In this document: one piece after another, positions 14,391 to 23,860 of the stretch
Layout: every line of letters starts with the position of its first letter
Position numbering within the stretch: position 1 is the stretch's first letter
Assembly: GCA_905234475.1 (NCBI GenBank)
Contig: CAJOHX010000004.1
Location: 1-64,000, forward strand
Reading direction: 5' to 3'
Length of the DNA: 64,000 nucleotides
Source: an uncultured Bacteroidales bacterium
GTDB lineage: Bacteria; Bacteroidota; Bacteroidia; Bacteroidales; UBA932
Translations under genes and position numbers: made by a program
Notes under the pieces: model-generated
Seen by the model: the letters and a program-made list of their open reading frames with translations, nothing else
Databases searched by the model: none
What the model was told of the DNA's origin: nothing

Positions 14391-14896
14391 CGCTCGCCGG
14401 TCTCTTCAAGCATCAGGTACGCGACGAACACGCCCACGGCAGAACTGACCGCGAGTGAGAGGGCGAACTTCAGCACATTGAACCACAGGGGGCGCGTGCC
14501 GGCGCTGTCCGCCCACAGGAAGACCAGCAGGAAGAGTGCCGTCACCAGCAGCACGGCCGGCACGAATTTCTGCCAGCCCTGGCGGTGGAAGGAGAGGTCT
14601 TCGCCCCGGGAGAACAGCTCCGCGCCAAAGACCAGCGAGACAACGGGGCGGCGCAGCAACGCCACGGGCACGAGCGCGAGCGAGGTCATGCCGATCTGCC
14701 CCGTGACGAGGAAATCCATCAGCAGGCCCGTCACGAAGGCGACGACCATCGCGTAGATGGGGCTGCGCCCGACGGGCAGGCACAGGATCATCACGGGCAG
14801 GAACGCAATCAGCAGGTACTGCGAGAAATTGCCGTAGTTCCACAGGGCCGCCTGCGCCAGGAAGAGCAGGATGTATTTGAGCGTGGAAGCTTTCAT
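14381..14896 (-). CDS. mreD: Rod shape-determining protein MreD
   Basis: This 171-aa inner-membrane protein links MreC and MreB to the cell-wall synthases. It is nearly all hydrophobic, with about five membrane segments (for example YLLIAFLPVMILCLPVG and FVPAVLLVTALFLLVFLW). Sequence conservation in MreD is always low, so the assignment rests on size, topology and operon position. The gene overlaps mreC by 4 nt (ATGA) and mrdA by 10 nt, which suggests coupled translation. Confidence 0.9.
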   Translation of the reverse strand: MKASTLKYILLFLAQAALWNYGNFSQYLLIAFLPVMILCLPVGRSPIYAMVVAFVTGLLMDFLVTGQIGMTSLALVPVALLRRPVVSLVFGAELFSRGEDLSFHRQGWQKFVPAVLLVTALFLLVFLWADSAGTRPLWFNVLKFALSLAVSSAVGVFVAYLMLEETGERWK

Positions 14897-15726
14897 CGGC
14901 GGCCCTCCCCGGCGGCTTCGACCGCCATGATTTCAGCGCGTTCGAGATTGTCCACCACGGTCACGTAGCGGACCGTGGCGAAATCCTGGAAGAGGGCCAC
15001 GTCCACCGCCCGCGTGGAGCCGTCCACGAGATGCGTGCGGCCCGTGGTCCCGATGGGGATCCCCGGCGGGAAAATGGTGGAGTAACCGCTCGTGCGGACC
15101 GTGTCGCCGGGCTCGATGGCATAGTGCGGCGGGATGTTGCGCACCACGGCGCCGGCGGTGCCGATCCCGTCCCAGGAGAGCGGCGCCACGACGTCGGACG
15201 AGCCGACGCGCGCACCGACGCTCATGTCGGGATTCATCAGGGTCAGCCCGTAGGAGAAATGTCTGTCCACGGCCTCCACGATGCCCACCACGCCCCGGTC
15301 GGAGATGATGCCGCTCTGGGGCCGGACGCCGTCTTCGCTCCCCTTGTCGAGGATGATGTAGTTGTGAGTCCGGTTGCGGCTCATCTTGACCACGGTGGCG
15401 GGAATGTAGCGGTAGCTGGCCTTGGGCGGCGAGCCCGTGCGCGCCTGCCCCTCCCGTTCGGCTTCCTGCCGCTCGTAAGCGCGCAGGCGCTCCTGCAGCG
15501 CGGCATTCTCCGCCTGGAGCTCCTCGTTGAGCCGCTCCAGCTGGAAATGACTGCGCAGCGTCTCGCCGCTGCCCCACAGCAGCGCCATGACGCGGTGCGA
15601 GGCCCGGTTGATCCAGATGTTCTGCAGGGCCGATGTACCGTGCAGCATTACCAGCGCAGCAACCTCCATCAGGATGAAGGTTGCCGCGCAGATAAGGATA
15701 GACGATGACTTCCGGCCCTGTGCCAT
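14893..15726 (-). CDS. mreC: Rod shape-determining protein MreC
   Basis: This 277-aa periplasmic scaffold has one N-terminal membrane segment (about residues 10-28, ILICAATFILMEVAALVML), a coiled coil (residues 60-95, LNEELQAENAALQERLRAYE) and a beta-rich domain with typical MreC signatures: NYIILDKGSEDGV, GVVGIVEAV, and the ending GDTVRTSGYSTIFPPGIPIG. It sits 1 nt after mreB and overlaps mreD by 4 nt. It is expected to bind PBP2 and MreD. Length is normal for Bacteroidota. Confidence 0.94.
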   Translation of the reverse strand: MAQGRKSSSILICAATFILMEVAALVMLHGTSALQNIWINRASHRVMALLWGSGETLRSHFQLERLNEELQAENAALQERLRAYERQEAEREGQARTGSPPKASYRYIPATVVKMSRNRTHNYIILDKGSEDGVRPQSGIISDRGVVGIVEAVDRHFSYGLTLMNPDMSVGARVGSSDVVAPLSWDGIGTAGAVVRNIPPHYAIEPGDTVRTSGYSTIFPPGIPIGTTGRTHLVDGSTRAVDVALFQDFATVRYVTVVDNLERAEIMAVEAAGEGRR

Positions 15727-15727
15727 C

Positions 15728-16756
15728 CTAACGCATCAGGAAGGAGTAGCGGTCGGTGTGCTTGAGCGCATCGCACGTGCCGCGCGCCACCGCGTGAAGC
15801 GGGTCGTCGGCCACGTGGAAGGCGATGTTGACCTTGTCCTGGAAACGCTTGGCCAGGCCGCGGAGCAGGGCGCCGCCGCCGGACAGGTAGATGCCGTTCT
15901 CGACGATGTCGGCGTAGAGCTCCGGCGGGGTGTTCTCCAGGACGTGGAGGATGGAGGTCTCGATCTTGGCGATGGACTTGTCCAGGCAGTGGGCGATCTC
16001 CTGATGGGTGATCGTGGCCTCCACCGGGTGGGCCGTCATGAGGTTCGGGCCGCGGACGATGAAGGGGGCGGGCTCCTCCTCGGCCGGAAGGTCGGGGATC
16101 ACGGCGCCCACCGCCACCTTGATCTTCTCGGCGGTAATCTCACCCACCTTGATGTTGTGCTGCTGGCGGAGGTAGTACTGGATGTCGCTGGTGAAGACGT
16201 CGCCCGCCGTGCGGATGCTCTCCTGCTCGACCAGGCCGCCCAGGGAGATCACGGCGATCTCCGTGGTGCCGCCGCCGATATCGACGACCATATTGCCCTG
16301 CGGGGCCTCCACGTTGAGGCCCGTGCCGAGCGCCGCCGCCATCGGCTCGAAGATGAGGAAGACATCCCGGCCGCCGGCGTGCTCGGTAGAGTCGCGCACG
16401 GCGCGGATCTCCACTTCCGTGGAGCCGGAGGGAATGCCAACCACCACCTTGAGGTTGGGGGTGAAGATCTGGTGGCGGCGTCCGCCGGCCTGGCGGATGA
16501 AGCCGCGGATCATCATCTCCGCCGCATTGAAGTCGGCAATCACGCCGTCGCGCAGCGGACGGACGGTCTTGACGCCCGGGCTGGTGCGCTCATGCATGAG
16601 CTTGGCCTGCTGGCCCAGGGCGATGCATTTGCCCGTATTATTGTCGATGGCCACGATGCTGGGCTCGTCCAGCACAATCTTGTCATTCTGGTAAATGACG
16701 GTGTTGGCGGTGCCGAGGTCGATGGCCAGTTCCTGGTTCAGGAAAGAGAATGCCAT
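15728..16756 (-). CDS. mreB: Rod shape-determining protein MreB
   Basis: This 342-aa bacterial actin polymerises along the inner membrane and positions the elongasome. Diagnostic motifs are the phosphate-1 loop DLGTANTVIY at residues 14-23, the phosphate-2 loop VDIGGGTTEIAVISLGG near 160, and the adenosine motif LSGGGALLRG near 290. The start MAFSFLNQ includes a hydrophobic N-terminal patch that may contact the membrane. It is the first gene of the shape operon, with a TAAATTTG -7 box about 30 nt upstream. Confidence 0.96.
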   Translation of the reverse strand: MAFSFLNQELAIDLGTANTVIYQNDKIVLDEPSIVAIDNNTGKCIALGQQAKLMHERTSPGVKTVRPLRDGVIADFNAAEMMIRGFIRQAGGRRHQIFTPNLKVVVGIPSGSTEVEIRAVRDSTEHAGGRDVFLIFEPMAAALGTGLNVEAPQGNMVVDIGGGTTEIAVISLGGLVEQESIRTAGDVFTSDIQYYLRQQHNIKVGEITAEKIKVAVGAVIPDLPAEEEPAPFIVRGPNLMTAHPVEATITHQEIAHCLDKSIAKIETSILHVLENTPPELYADIVENGIYLSGGGALLRGLAKRFQDKVNIAFHVADDPLHAVARGTCDALKHTDRYSFLMR

Positions 16757-16784
16757 AGTGCTAAAAGGGTTTGCTATTGAATGA

Positions 16785-16792
16785 CAAATTTA
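16785..16792 (-). promoter_or_regulatory. -7 box for the mreB operon
   Basis: TAAATTTG on the minus strand matches TAnnTTTG and lies 29 nt before the mreB ATG. No clear TTTG is found at the -33 position. Confidence 0.4.
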
Positions 16793-16804
16793 AATAAAAA
16801 TCTT

Positions 16805-16812
16805 TAATTTTG
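16805..16812 (+). promoter_or_regulatory. -7 box for ispD
   Basis: TAATTTTG on the plus strand matches TAnnTTTG and lies 20 nt before the ispD ATG. The short 76-nt divergent gap thus holds -7 boxes for both directions. Confidence 0.4.
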
Positions 16813-16832
16813 TGGAAAGATAATCTGGTTTT

Positions 16833-17516
16833 ATGCGCAGAAAAATCTACGGTATTTTCGTGGCCGGCGGCAGCGGCACCCGGATGGGTGGAGACATCCC
16901 CAAGCAGTTTCTCCTGCTGGACGGGAGGCCCATTCTCCAGTGCACCATCGAGCGCTTCCTGGAGGCCGTTCCGGACATGAAAGTCATCACCGTGCTGCCC
17001 CGCGCCGGCTTCCAGACCTGGAAGGATCTCTGCGCCGCCTATTCCTTCAACTGCCCGCAGATGCTGGTGGCCGGCGGGCTGACCCGTTTCCACTCCGTGC
17101 AGAATGCGCTGAAGAAAGTGCCGGACGGCGCGATCGTGTGCATCCACGACGGCGTGCGGCCGCTGGTGACCCCCACCCTCATTTCGCGCATGCTGGAGCG
17201 CATGGAGCGCGAGGAGTGCCGCGCGCTGATCCCGGTCCTGCCGGTCACGGACACGCTGCGCGCCAGGGACCCGGAGCAGCCGGACCCGGACCGCGCCGCC
17301 GTGGTGGCCGTGCAGACCCCGCAGATATTCCGTTCGGAGGACATCAAGGCCGCCTACGCGCAGGCCTACGACCTGTCCTTCACGGACGACGCCTCCGTGG
17401 CCGCCAGAATAGGAATACCGCCCGCCTTCGAAGAGGGCGAGCGGTTCAATCTCAAGATCACGACCCCGGAGGACCTGGTCCTCGCGGAGGCGATCCTGTC
17501 TATACGGCAGGGGTAG
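16833..17516 (+). CDS. ispD: 2-C-methyl-D-erythritol 4-phosphate cytidylyltransferase
   Basis: This enzyme of 227 aa transfers CMP from CTP to methylerythritol phosphate, the third step of the non-mevalonate isoprenoid pathway. The CTP-binding loop VAGGSGTRMGGDIPKQF spans residues 10-26. The family markers AGGLTRFHSVQNAL (about 80), HDGVRPLV (about 105), VAVQTPQIF and FTDDASVA are all present, as is the C-terminal KITTPEDL. The lone gene faces away from mreB and converges on the Lrp-type gene, with which its last 17 nt overlap. Confidence 0.95.
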   Translation: MRRKIYGIFVAGGSGTRMGGDIPKQFLLLDGRPILQCTIERFLEAVPDMKVITVLPRAGFQTWKDLCAAYSFNCPQMLVAGGLTRFHSVQNALKKVPDGAIVCIHDGVRPLVTPTLISRMLERMEREECRALIPVLPVTDTLRARDPEQPDPDRAAVVAVQTPQIFRSEDIKAAYAQAYDLSFTDDASVAARIGIPPAFEEGERFNLKITTPEDLVLAEAILSIRQG

Positions 17517-18000
17517 GATGGAAGGTGGTCGCCTTGTAGTCCTTAACCCACACTTCCCGCTCGAAGGACTGGTCCAGTGAGATCATTGTGTCCGTGGACT
17601 GGATGTAGGGAATCCGCTGGATCGTGTTGAGCAGGATGCTCATCAGGTGCTCGTTGTCAAAGCAGTACACCTTCAGGAAAAGCGCCGCCTTGCCGGTGAC
17701 GAAGTGGCATTCCACGATCTCGGGAATGTGCTTGAGCGCGGCGACGACGTCGGGATACTTGTTGTCCTCGGAGAGGTTCACGCTGATGAAGGCACAGACG
17801 TTCAGTCCGAGGGCGCCCGGCTTCACCACCATGCGGGAGCCGGTGATGACCCCGTTGTTCTCCATCTTGCGGACGCGCTGGTGGATGGCCGCGCCGGAAA
17901 TGCCGCATTCGCGGGCGATTTCCAGGAAGGGCATCCGGGCGTTGTTCACCAGGAAGGAGAGGATCTTCCGGTCGATTGCATCAATCTGGTAGTTGGACAT
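17500..18000 (-). CDS. Lrp/AsnC-family transcriptional regulator
   Basis: This 166-aa regulator is expected to sense an amino acid or related ligand. Residues 5-65 form the winged helix-turn-helix (DAIDRKILSFLVNNARMPF; ISGAAIHQRVRKMENNGVI). Residues 70-155 form the RAM effector-binding domain with the pattern ...VECHFVTGKAALFLKVYC. The target genes are not visible from context. It ends inside the 3' end of the convergent ispD gene (17-nt overlap), and the topA stop codon follows its start by 16 nt, so it may be transcribed after topA. Confidence 0.92.
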   Translation of the reverse strand: MSNYQIDAIDRKILSFLVNNARMPFLEIARECGISGAAIHQRVRKMENNGVITGSRMVVKPGALGLNVCAFISVNLSEDNKYPDVVAALKHIPEIVECHFVTGKAALFLKVYCFDNEHLMSILLNTIQRIPYIQSTDTMISLDQSFEREVWVKDYKATTFHPTPAV

Positions 18001-18016
18001 ACGCTATTGGGTTGTA

Positions 18017-20329
18017 TTATGATTTCTTTCGGAATCGTCTGGCCTTGGGCGCCGCGCCCGGCTCCGGGGCGGTCTCGATGATCCGGCGGCAGTCCTCCTC
18101 CGTCAGGAGGGAGGCGTCGGTCCCGCGCGGAATGCGGTAGTTGCGCTCGCCGCACTTGACGTACGGGCCGTAGCGGCCCTGCAGCACGGAGATGCCCGCC
18201 TCCGGGAATTCCCGGATCACCGGGGTGGCATTAGCGCCCGAAAGGGCCTCCTGCACGAGCCGGATGCATTCCTGCTGGCCGATGCGCTGCGGATCCGCGC
18301 CGCGCGGCAGGGAGATGTTCTTGTCGCCGTATTTGACGTAAGGGCCGAAACGCCCCTTCATTACGAAGATGTCCACGCCTTCGTAGTTGCCCACCCGGCG
18401 GGGGAATTCCAGCAGCTTGAGCGCCTCCTGGAGCGTGATGGTCTCGATGAGCTGGCCCTTCACCAGGCTGGCCGACTGGCGGTCGTCGCCCTCGCCCTTC
18501 TGGACGTAGGCGCCGAACTGGCCGAAGCGGGCCACGACGGGCTTGCCGTCCGCCGGGTCCACACCCAGCTCCCGCTCCACGTGGGCGAACTGGCGGTCCT
18601 CCATCATGGTCTCCACTTTCTTGTGGAATTGGCCATAAAGCGTTGCGATGACCTCGTTCCAGACAAGCTCGCCGTCCGCGATCCGGTCGAAATCCTTCTC
18701 CACGTTGGCCGTGAAATCATAGTCCATGATCTTCGGGAAGCTCTCCACCAGGTAGTCCGACACGATCATGCCGATCTCCTGCGGGATGAGCTTGCCGCGC
18801 TCCGCGCCCACGGTCTCGTTCTTGACGGATTCCACGACCGTGGAGCCCTTGAGCGCGAGGTTGGTCACGGGGACCTTGCGGCCCTCGACGTCACCTTTGT
18901 AGAGGTAGCCGCGGCCCGTGGTCAGGGTGGAGATGGTCGGGGCGTAGGTGGACGGGCGTCCGATGCCGAGCTCCTCCAGCTTCTTGACGAGGGTGGCCTC
19001 GGAATAGCGGGCCGGCGCCGCGGTGTACTTGCATTCGGCCGTGATGCCTTTCGCCGTGAGCGGGTCGCCTTCGGACATCGGCGGGAGGATGGTGTTGTCC
19101 TCCGCCACGTCGTCGTCGCTGCCCTCCATGTAGAGCTTCAGGAAGCCGTCGAAGAGCACTTCCGTGGCCTGGATGCCGTATTGCTCGGGACGCTTGTCGG
19201 AGGCCACCTTGATGGCGGTACCGAGCACCTGGGCCTCGGCCATCTGGGAGGCGACGGTGCGCTTCCAAATCAGCTCGTAGAGCTTTTTCTCCTGCGCGGT
19301 GCCTTCGATGTCGGTGTTGGCGATATAGGTCGGGCGGATGGCTTCGTGCGCCTCCTGGGCGCCCTTGGAGCGCGTCTTGTACTGGCGCGGGTGCGAATAT
19401 TCGGGTCCGAAATTGTCCAGGATGAACTGCTTGGCAGTGCCGAGCGCGAGGGAGGACAGGTTGGTCGAGTCCGTACGCATGTAGGTGATGAGACCCCGCT
19501 CGTAGAGCCCCTGCGCCAGGCGCATGGTCAGCGCCACGGGGAAGCGGAGCTTGCGGGAAGCCTCCTGCTGGAGCGTGGAGGTCGTGAACGGCGGAGCCGG
19601 GAAACGGGTGGCTTCCTTCTTCTCGACAGAAGCGACGCGGTACACGGCGCCAATGCTGTCCTGCAGGAAGGCGCGGGCCTGGTCGATGGTGGCGAAGCGG
19701 GTGTCCAACTGCCCTTTCACCTTGACGTCCCCGACCAGGAACTGCGCTTCCACCTTATAATAAGGGGTGCTGTCGAAACCGATGATCTCCTTCTCGCGGT
19801 CCACCACCAGGCGGAGCGCCACGGACTGGACCCGGCCGGCGGACAGGCCGCGCTGGACCTTGCGCCACAGGATCGGGGAGAGCTCGAAGCCCACGAGGCG
19901 GTCCAGCACGCGCCGGGCCTGCTGCGCCTTGACGAGGTTGTCGTCGATGTCGCGGGGGTTCTCGATGGCGTGGAGGATCGCGTCTTTGGTGATCTCGTGG
20001 AAGACGATGCGGCGGGTGCGGCTGCGGTCCAGGCCAAGCGTCTCGACAAGGTGCCAGGAGATGGCTTCTCCCTCGCGGTCCTCATCGGAAGCCAGCCAGA
20101 CGAGCTGCGCCTGGTCGGCGGCTTTCTTCAGGTCGGCGACGACTTTTTTCTTGTCCGCGGGGACCACGTATTCGGGCTTGAAGCCGTCGGCGATGTCGAC
20201 GCTGAGCTTCTTCTCCTGCAGGTCCCGGATGTGTCCGAAACTGGACTTGACCGTGTAATCCCTGCCTAAATATTTCTGGATGGTCTTCGCCTTGGCCGGC
20301 GACTCCACGATGACTAAATTCCCCTCCAT
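18017..20329 (-). CDS. topA: DNA topoisomerase I
   Basis: This type IA topoisomerase of 770 aa relaxes negative supercoils. The Toprim domain starts at residue 4 (VIVESPAKAKTIQKYLG) and contains the metal-binding SDEDREGEAISWH. The catalytic tyrosine lies in GLITYMRTDS. Instead of zinc fingers, the C-terminus holds a series of glycine-rich Topo_C repeats (FGQFGAYV, KGRFGPYVKYG, QGRYGPYVKCG), the form usual in Bacteroidota. The protein ends in a basic tail (KARRFRKKS). It diverges from the PBP1A gene. Confidence 0.96.
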   Translation of the reverse strand: MEGNLVIVESPAKAKTIQKYLGRDYTVKSSFGHIRDLQEKKLSVDIADGFKPEYVVPADKKKVVADLKKAADQAQLVWLASDEDREGEAISWHLVETLGLDRSRTRRIVFHEITKDAILHAIENPRDIDDNLVKAQQARRVLDRLVGFELSPILWRKVQRGLSAGRVQSVALRLVVDREKEIIGFDSTPYYKVEAQFLVGDVKVKGQLDTRFATIDQARAFLQDSIGAVYRVASVEKKEATRFPAPPFTTSTLQQEASRKLRFPVALTMRLAQGLYERGLITYMRTDSTNLSSLALGTAKQFILDNFGPEYSHPRQYKTRSKGAQEAHEAIRPTYIANTDIEGTAQEKKLYELIWKRTVASQMAEAQVLGTAIKVASDKRPEQYGIQATEVLFDGFLKLYMEGSDDDVAEDNTILPPMSEGDPLTAKGITAECKYTAAPARYSEATLVKKLEELGIGRPSTYAPTISTLTTGRGYLYKGDVEGRKVPVTNLALKGSTVVESVKNETVGAERGKLIPQEIGMIVSDYLVESFPKIMDYDFTANVEKDFDRIADGELVWNEVIATLYGQFHKKVETMMEDRQFAHVERELGVDPADGKPVVARFGQFGAYVQKGEGDDRQSASLVKGQLIETITLQEALKLLEFPRRVGNYEGVDIFVMKGRFGPYVKYGDKNISLPRGADPQRIGQQECIRLVQEALSGANATPVIREFPEAGISVLQGRYGPYVKCGERNYRIPRGTDASLLTEEDCRRIIETAPEPGAAPKARRFRKKS

Positions 20330-20397
20330 TTCTCGTTCTTTAGGTTTTCAGACTGCAAAGAAAATCACAAACTCGGTAATTTTCAAAATATAATCGT

Positions 20398-20405
20398 TAA
20401 TTTTG
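20398..20405 (+). promoter_or_regulatory. -7 box for the PBP1A-ddl-prmC genes
   Basis: TAATTTTG matches TAnnTTTG and lies 31 nt before the PBP1A ATG. A -33 TTTG is not evident. Confidence 0.35.
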
Positions 20406-20436
20406 CGCTCAGTAATCTGGAGTCATAATATTTATT

Positions 20437-22833
20437 ATGACATTTTTTTCGCCGATGAAAGAGAAGAACAAGAAAAAGATCGTCAAGTGGTTTTGGATCC
20501 TGGTCGCGGCTCCTTTCGCCCTTGTTCTCCTGCTCCTGCTGCTGGTGGGCATCTTCGCCAAGATCCCCTCATTCGAGGAGCTGGAGCACCCGGACAACAA
20601 GCTGGCCACCCAGGTCATCGCAGAGAACGGAGAAGTTCTCGCCACCTTCCATATCGAGAACCGTACCTATGTCAGCTACGACGAGCTGTCCCCCCACCTG
20701 GTGAACGCCGCGGTGGCCACGGAGGACGCCCGTTTCTACAAGCATTCCGGCATTGACATGAAAGGTCTCGCGCGCGTGCTCGTGAAGACGCTCCTGCTGC
20801 GCGATTCCAGCCAGGGCGGCGGCAGCACCATCACCCAGCAGCTCGCCAAGACCCTGTATCCCCGCCAGGAGATCCGGAGCAAGTTCCAGATGGTCTTCAT
20901 CAAGCTCAAGGAGTGGATCACCGCCGTCAAGATCGAGCGCGACTACACCAAGAACGAGATCGTGGACATGTACCTCAACTCCATCTTCTTCGGCAGCAGC
21001 GCCTATGGCGTCAAGGCTGCCGCGGAGACGTACTTCGCCAAGGAACCCGCGGACCTGACCGTCGAGGAGGCGGCCCTGCTGGTGGGCATGGTCAACAAAC
21101 CCACGCGCTACAACCCCGTCCTCAACCCCGACCGCTCCCTGGAGCGCCGCAATTTCGTCATCGGCCAGATGGAGAAGAACGGCTACCTGACCGCCGCGGA
21201 GCGCGATTCCATCCGCGCCATCCCCATCACGCTCAACTTCCAGGTGCAGGACCACAACGCCGGCCGCGCCCCGTATTTCCGCGACATGCTCCGCCGCGAC
21301 ATGTCCGCCCAGCGCCCGCGCCGGGAGGACTACCAGTGGCCGGAGGATTTCGCGCACGACTCGCTCCGCTGGCGCGACGACCCGATCTACGGCTGGCTCA
21401 ACAAGCACAAGAAAAACGACGGCTCGTCCTACGACCTCGACCGGGACGGCCTGCGCATCTATACTACCATTAACTACAAGATGCAGCAGTACGCCGAGGA
21501 GGCCGTGGCGGAGCACATGGGCAAGAACCTCCAGCCCGCCTTCGACCGCGAGCTGCGCGGCAAGCGCAACCGCCCCTTCGCCAACGACGTGGACACCAAG
21601 ACCGCCAACACGCTGATGAACCAGGCGCGCCGCTGGAGCGACCGCTACCGCCTGCAGCACCGCGCCGGCAAGTCGGACGAGGAGATCCTCGCCCAGTTCT
21701 CCAAGCCGGAGAAGATGCGCGTCTTCGCGTGGAACGCCAAGGGCTACATCGACACCACGATGACCCCGGACGACTCCATCCGCTACTACAAGAGCTTCCT
21801 GCGCTGCGGCTTCATGGCCATCGAGCCCAACACCGGCTACATCAAGGCCTATGTCGGCGGCCCCAACTACCGCTATTTCAAATACGACAACGTTCGCCAG
21901 GGCAAGCGCCAGGTCGGCTCGACCATCAAGCCGTACCTGTATACCCTCGCCATGCAGGAGGGCATGACCCCCTGCGACCGGGTGGTCCTGCTGCCGCAGA
22001 CCTTCGTCCTGCCCAACGGCAACGTCTGGACGCCGCGAAGCACGGACAAGCAGGAGATGATCGGCCAGATCGTCACGCTCCGCTGGGGCCTCGCCCACAG
22101 CTCCAACAACGTGTCGGCCTTCCTGATGAAGGAGCTCGGCCCCGCCGCCCTCGTGCGCATGGTGCACCAGATGGGCGTGCAGACGCACCTGGATGAGGTT
22201 TATTCCCTGTGCGTGGGCGCCGCCGAAGTCCCCGTATTCGACATGGTGGCCGCCTTCAACACCTTCCCTTCGCACGGCACCTACGTCACCCCGCTCTATG
22301 TCACCCGCATCACCGACAGCGACGGGCGCGAGATCGACACCTTCTCCAACCAGAAGCACGACGTAATCTCCGAGCAGACGGCCTACCTGATGGTGGACCT
22401 GATGCGCGGCGTAGTCAACGAAGGCACCGGCAACCGCCTGCGCTCCGTGTACAAACTGCTCGGCGAGGTGGCCGGCAAGACCGGCACGACCAACGACAAC
22501 TCCGACGGCTGGTTCATCGGCTACACGCCCAACATCACCGCCGGCGTGTGGGTGGGCGGCGAGGACCGCTACGTCCACTTCGCCTCCACCGCCCTGGGCC
22601 AGGGTGCCAACGCCTCCCTGCCGATCTGGGGCATCTGGATGCAGAAGTGCCTGGCCGACCCGACCATCGGCTGGTCCATGGAAGACGACCATTTCCAAGC
22701 CCCGAGCGGCGGCGCGCTGCTGTACAACTGCGCCACCGACGGTTCCTTCCTGGGCGGCTACGGCGATGACTACATGGGTTCCGACGGCGCCGGCGGCGAG
22801 CGGGACGAAGAAGAAGATTACTATTTCAATTAG
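20437..22833 (+). CDS. Class A penicillin-binding protein 1A
   Basis: This bifunctional peptidoglycan synthase of 798 aa has one N-terminal membrane anchor (about 20-42). The glycosyltransferase domain holds ATEDARFYKHSGID, GGSTITQQLAKTLY and KNEIVDMYLN. The transpeptidase domain holds STIK (VGSTIKPYLY), SSN (HSSNNVSAFL) and KTG (AGKTGTTNDNSDGW). The C-terminus is acidic (GERDEEEDYYFN). An in-frame ATG at 20455 (MKEKNKKK) is the alternative start; I kept the first because of its AT-rich leader. ddl follows after 7 nt, so a peptidoglycan precursor enzyme is co-expressed. Confidence 0.94.
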   Translation: MTFFSPMKEKNKKKIVKWFWILVAAPFALVLLLLLLVGIFAKIPSFEELEHPDNKLATQVIAENGEVLATFHIENRTYVSYDELSPHLVNAAVATEDARFYKHSGIDMKGLARVLVKTLLLRDSSQGGGSTITQQLAKTLYPRQEIRSKFQMVFIKLKEWITAVKIERDYTKNEIVDMYLNSIFFGSSAYGVKAAAETYFAKEPADLTVEEAALLVGMVNKPTRYNPVLNPDRSLERRNFVIGQMEKNGYLTAAERDSIRAIPITLNFQVQDHNAGRAPYFRDMLRRDMSAQRPRREDYQWPEDFAHDSLRWRDDPIYGWLNKHKKNDGSSYDLDRDGLRIYTTINYKMQQYAEEAVAEHMGKNLQPAFDRELRGKRNRPFANDVDTKTANTLMNQARRWSDRYRLQHRAGKSDEEILAQFSKPEKMRVFAWNAKGYIDTTMTPDDSIRYYKSFLRCGFMAIEPNTGYIKAYVGGPNYRYFKYDNVRQGKRQVGSTIKPYLYTLAMQEGMTPCDRVVLLPQTFVLPNGNVWTPRSTDKQEMIGQIVTLRWGLAHSSNNVSAFLMKELGPAALVRMVHQMGVQTHLDEVYSLCVGAAEVPVFDMVAAFNTFPSHGTYVTPLYVTRITDSDGREIDTFSNQKHDVISEQTAYLMVDLMRGVVNEGTGNRLRSVYKLLGEVAGKTGTTNDNSDGWFIGYTPNITAGVWVGGEDRYVHFASTALGQGANASLPIWGIWMQKCLADPTIGWSMEDDHFQAPSGGALLYNCATDGSFLGGYGDDYMGSDGAGGERDEEEDYYFN

Positions 22834-22840
22834 CCCTCCT

Positions 22841-23857
22841 ATGAGCAAATACAAAACCATCGCCGTCATCTACGGCAGCGACTCCTCCGAGTGGGAGGTC
22901 TCCTGCCGCAGCGGGGAGTTTGTCGCCTCCCGCATCGACGGCAGCGAATACGACGTGTACGAGATCTTCGCCCGCTTCGGCAAGTGGCAGCTCGTCGCCG
23001 CCAAGAAGCGCAATTCGATGCGTGTCACGTTCCCCGAAGGGTCCCGCCCGGAGGTGGACAAGACCGATTTCACCGTGCAGGTGCTCGGCGAGCGCGTCAA
23101 GTTTGACTTCGCCTACATCGTGCAGCACGGCGCGCCCGGGGAGACGGGCCAGATCGAGGGCTACCTCGAGATGCTCGGCATCCCGTGCAGCACCTGCGAT
23201 TCCAGCACCTGCTCGATTGTCTTCGACAAATACGCCTGCAAGTGCTATATCCGCGAGCTCGGGCTCGCGAAATGCGCCCCCGACGTGTTCATCCGCCACG
23301 GCATGGACCACGAGGAGATGAAGGCCGAGGTGGCGCGCAAGCTGCAGTTCCCCGTGTTCGTGAAGCCCACGCAGGGCGGCTCCAGCTTCGGCGTCACGCG
23401 CGTGACGAAGCCGGAGGATGTCGGACCCGCCGTCCAGTTCGCTTTCAGCGAGAACCATACGGTGCTCATCGAGCAGGGCATCAGCGGCCGTGAGCTCACC
23501 TGCGCGGCGTATTTCGACGGCAAGGAAGTTAAGACGCTTCCGCTGATCGAGATTGTCTCCGACAACGAGTATTTCGACTACGACGCCAAGTACAACGGCC
23601 ACAGCCAGGAGATCTGCCCCGCCCCCGTGTCCGACGAGGTCCGCGAGCTGGTGCAGAAGACCACGGCCAGGATCTATTTCCGGCTGGGCTGCCGGGGCGT
23701 CGTCCGCATGGACTACATCCTCGCCGAGGACGGGCTGTACTTCCTGGAGATCAACACGATCCCGGGCATGACGAGCGCTTCGCTCGTGCCCCGGATGGTC
23801 CGCACCGCCGGTCTGGACATGACCGCCTTCCTGACGACCATCATCGAGAACTGCTAG
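22841..23857 (+). CDS. ddl: D-alanine--D-alanine ligase
   Basis: This ATP-grasp ligase of 338 aa makes the D-Ala-D-Ala dipeptide of peptidoglycan precursors. The true start is MSKYKTIAV; the track's earlier start lies inside the PBP1A gene in another frame. Family motifs are the N-terminal IAVIYGSDSSEWEVS, the ATP-binding VKPTQGGSSFGVTRV (about 180), and the C-terminal RMDYILAEDGLYFLEINTIPGMT. It follows the PBP1A stop by 7 nt and precedes prmC by 3 nt. Confidence 0.95.
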   Translation: MSKYKTIAVIYGSDSSEWEVSCRSGEFVASRIDGSEYDVYEIFARFGKWQLVAAKKRNSMRVTFPEGSRPEVDKTDFTVQVLGERVKFDFAYIVQHGAPGETGQIEGYLEMLGIPCSTCDSSTCSIVFDKYACKCYIRELGLAKCAPDVFIRHGMDHEEMKAEVARKLQFPVFVKPTQGGSSFGVTRVTKPEDVGPAVQFAFSENHTVLIEQGISGRELTCAAYFDGKEVKTLPLIEIVSDNEYFDYDAKYNGHSQEICPAPVSDEVRELVQKTTARIYFRLGCRGVVRMDYILAEDGLYFLEINTIPGMTSASLVPRMVRTAGLDMTAFLTTIIENC

Positions 23858-23860
23858 CGC

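Noticed and set aside
12516-14756. 746-aa plus-strand ORF across mrdA and mreD
   Set aside because: It is a shadow of the genuine minus-strand cell-wall genes, Val/Gly/Asp-rich with no domain logic.
20569-22869. 766-aa minus-strand ORF across PBP1A
   Set aside because: Antisense shadow of PBP1A with the same His/Val/Gly-rich composition as other shadows in the window.
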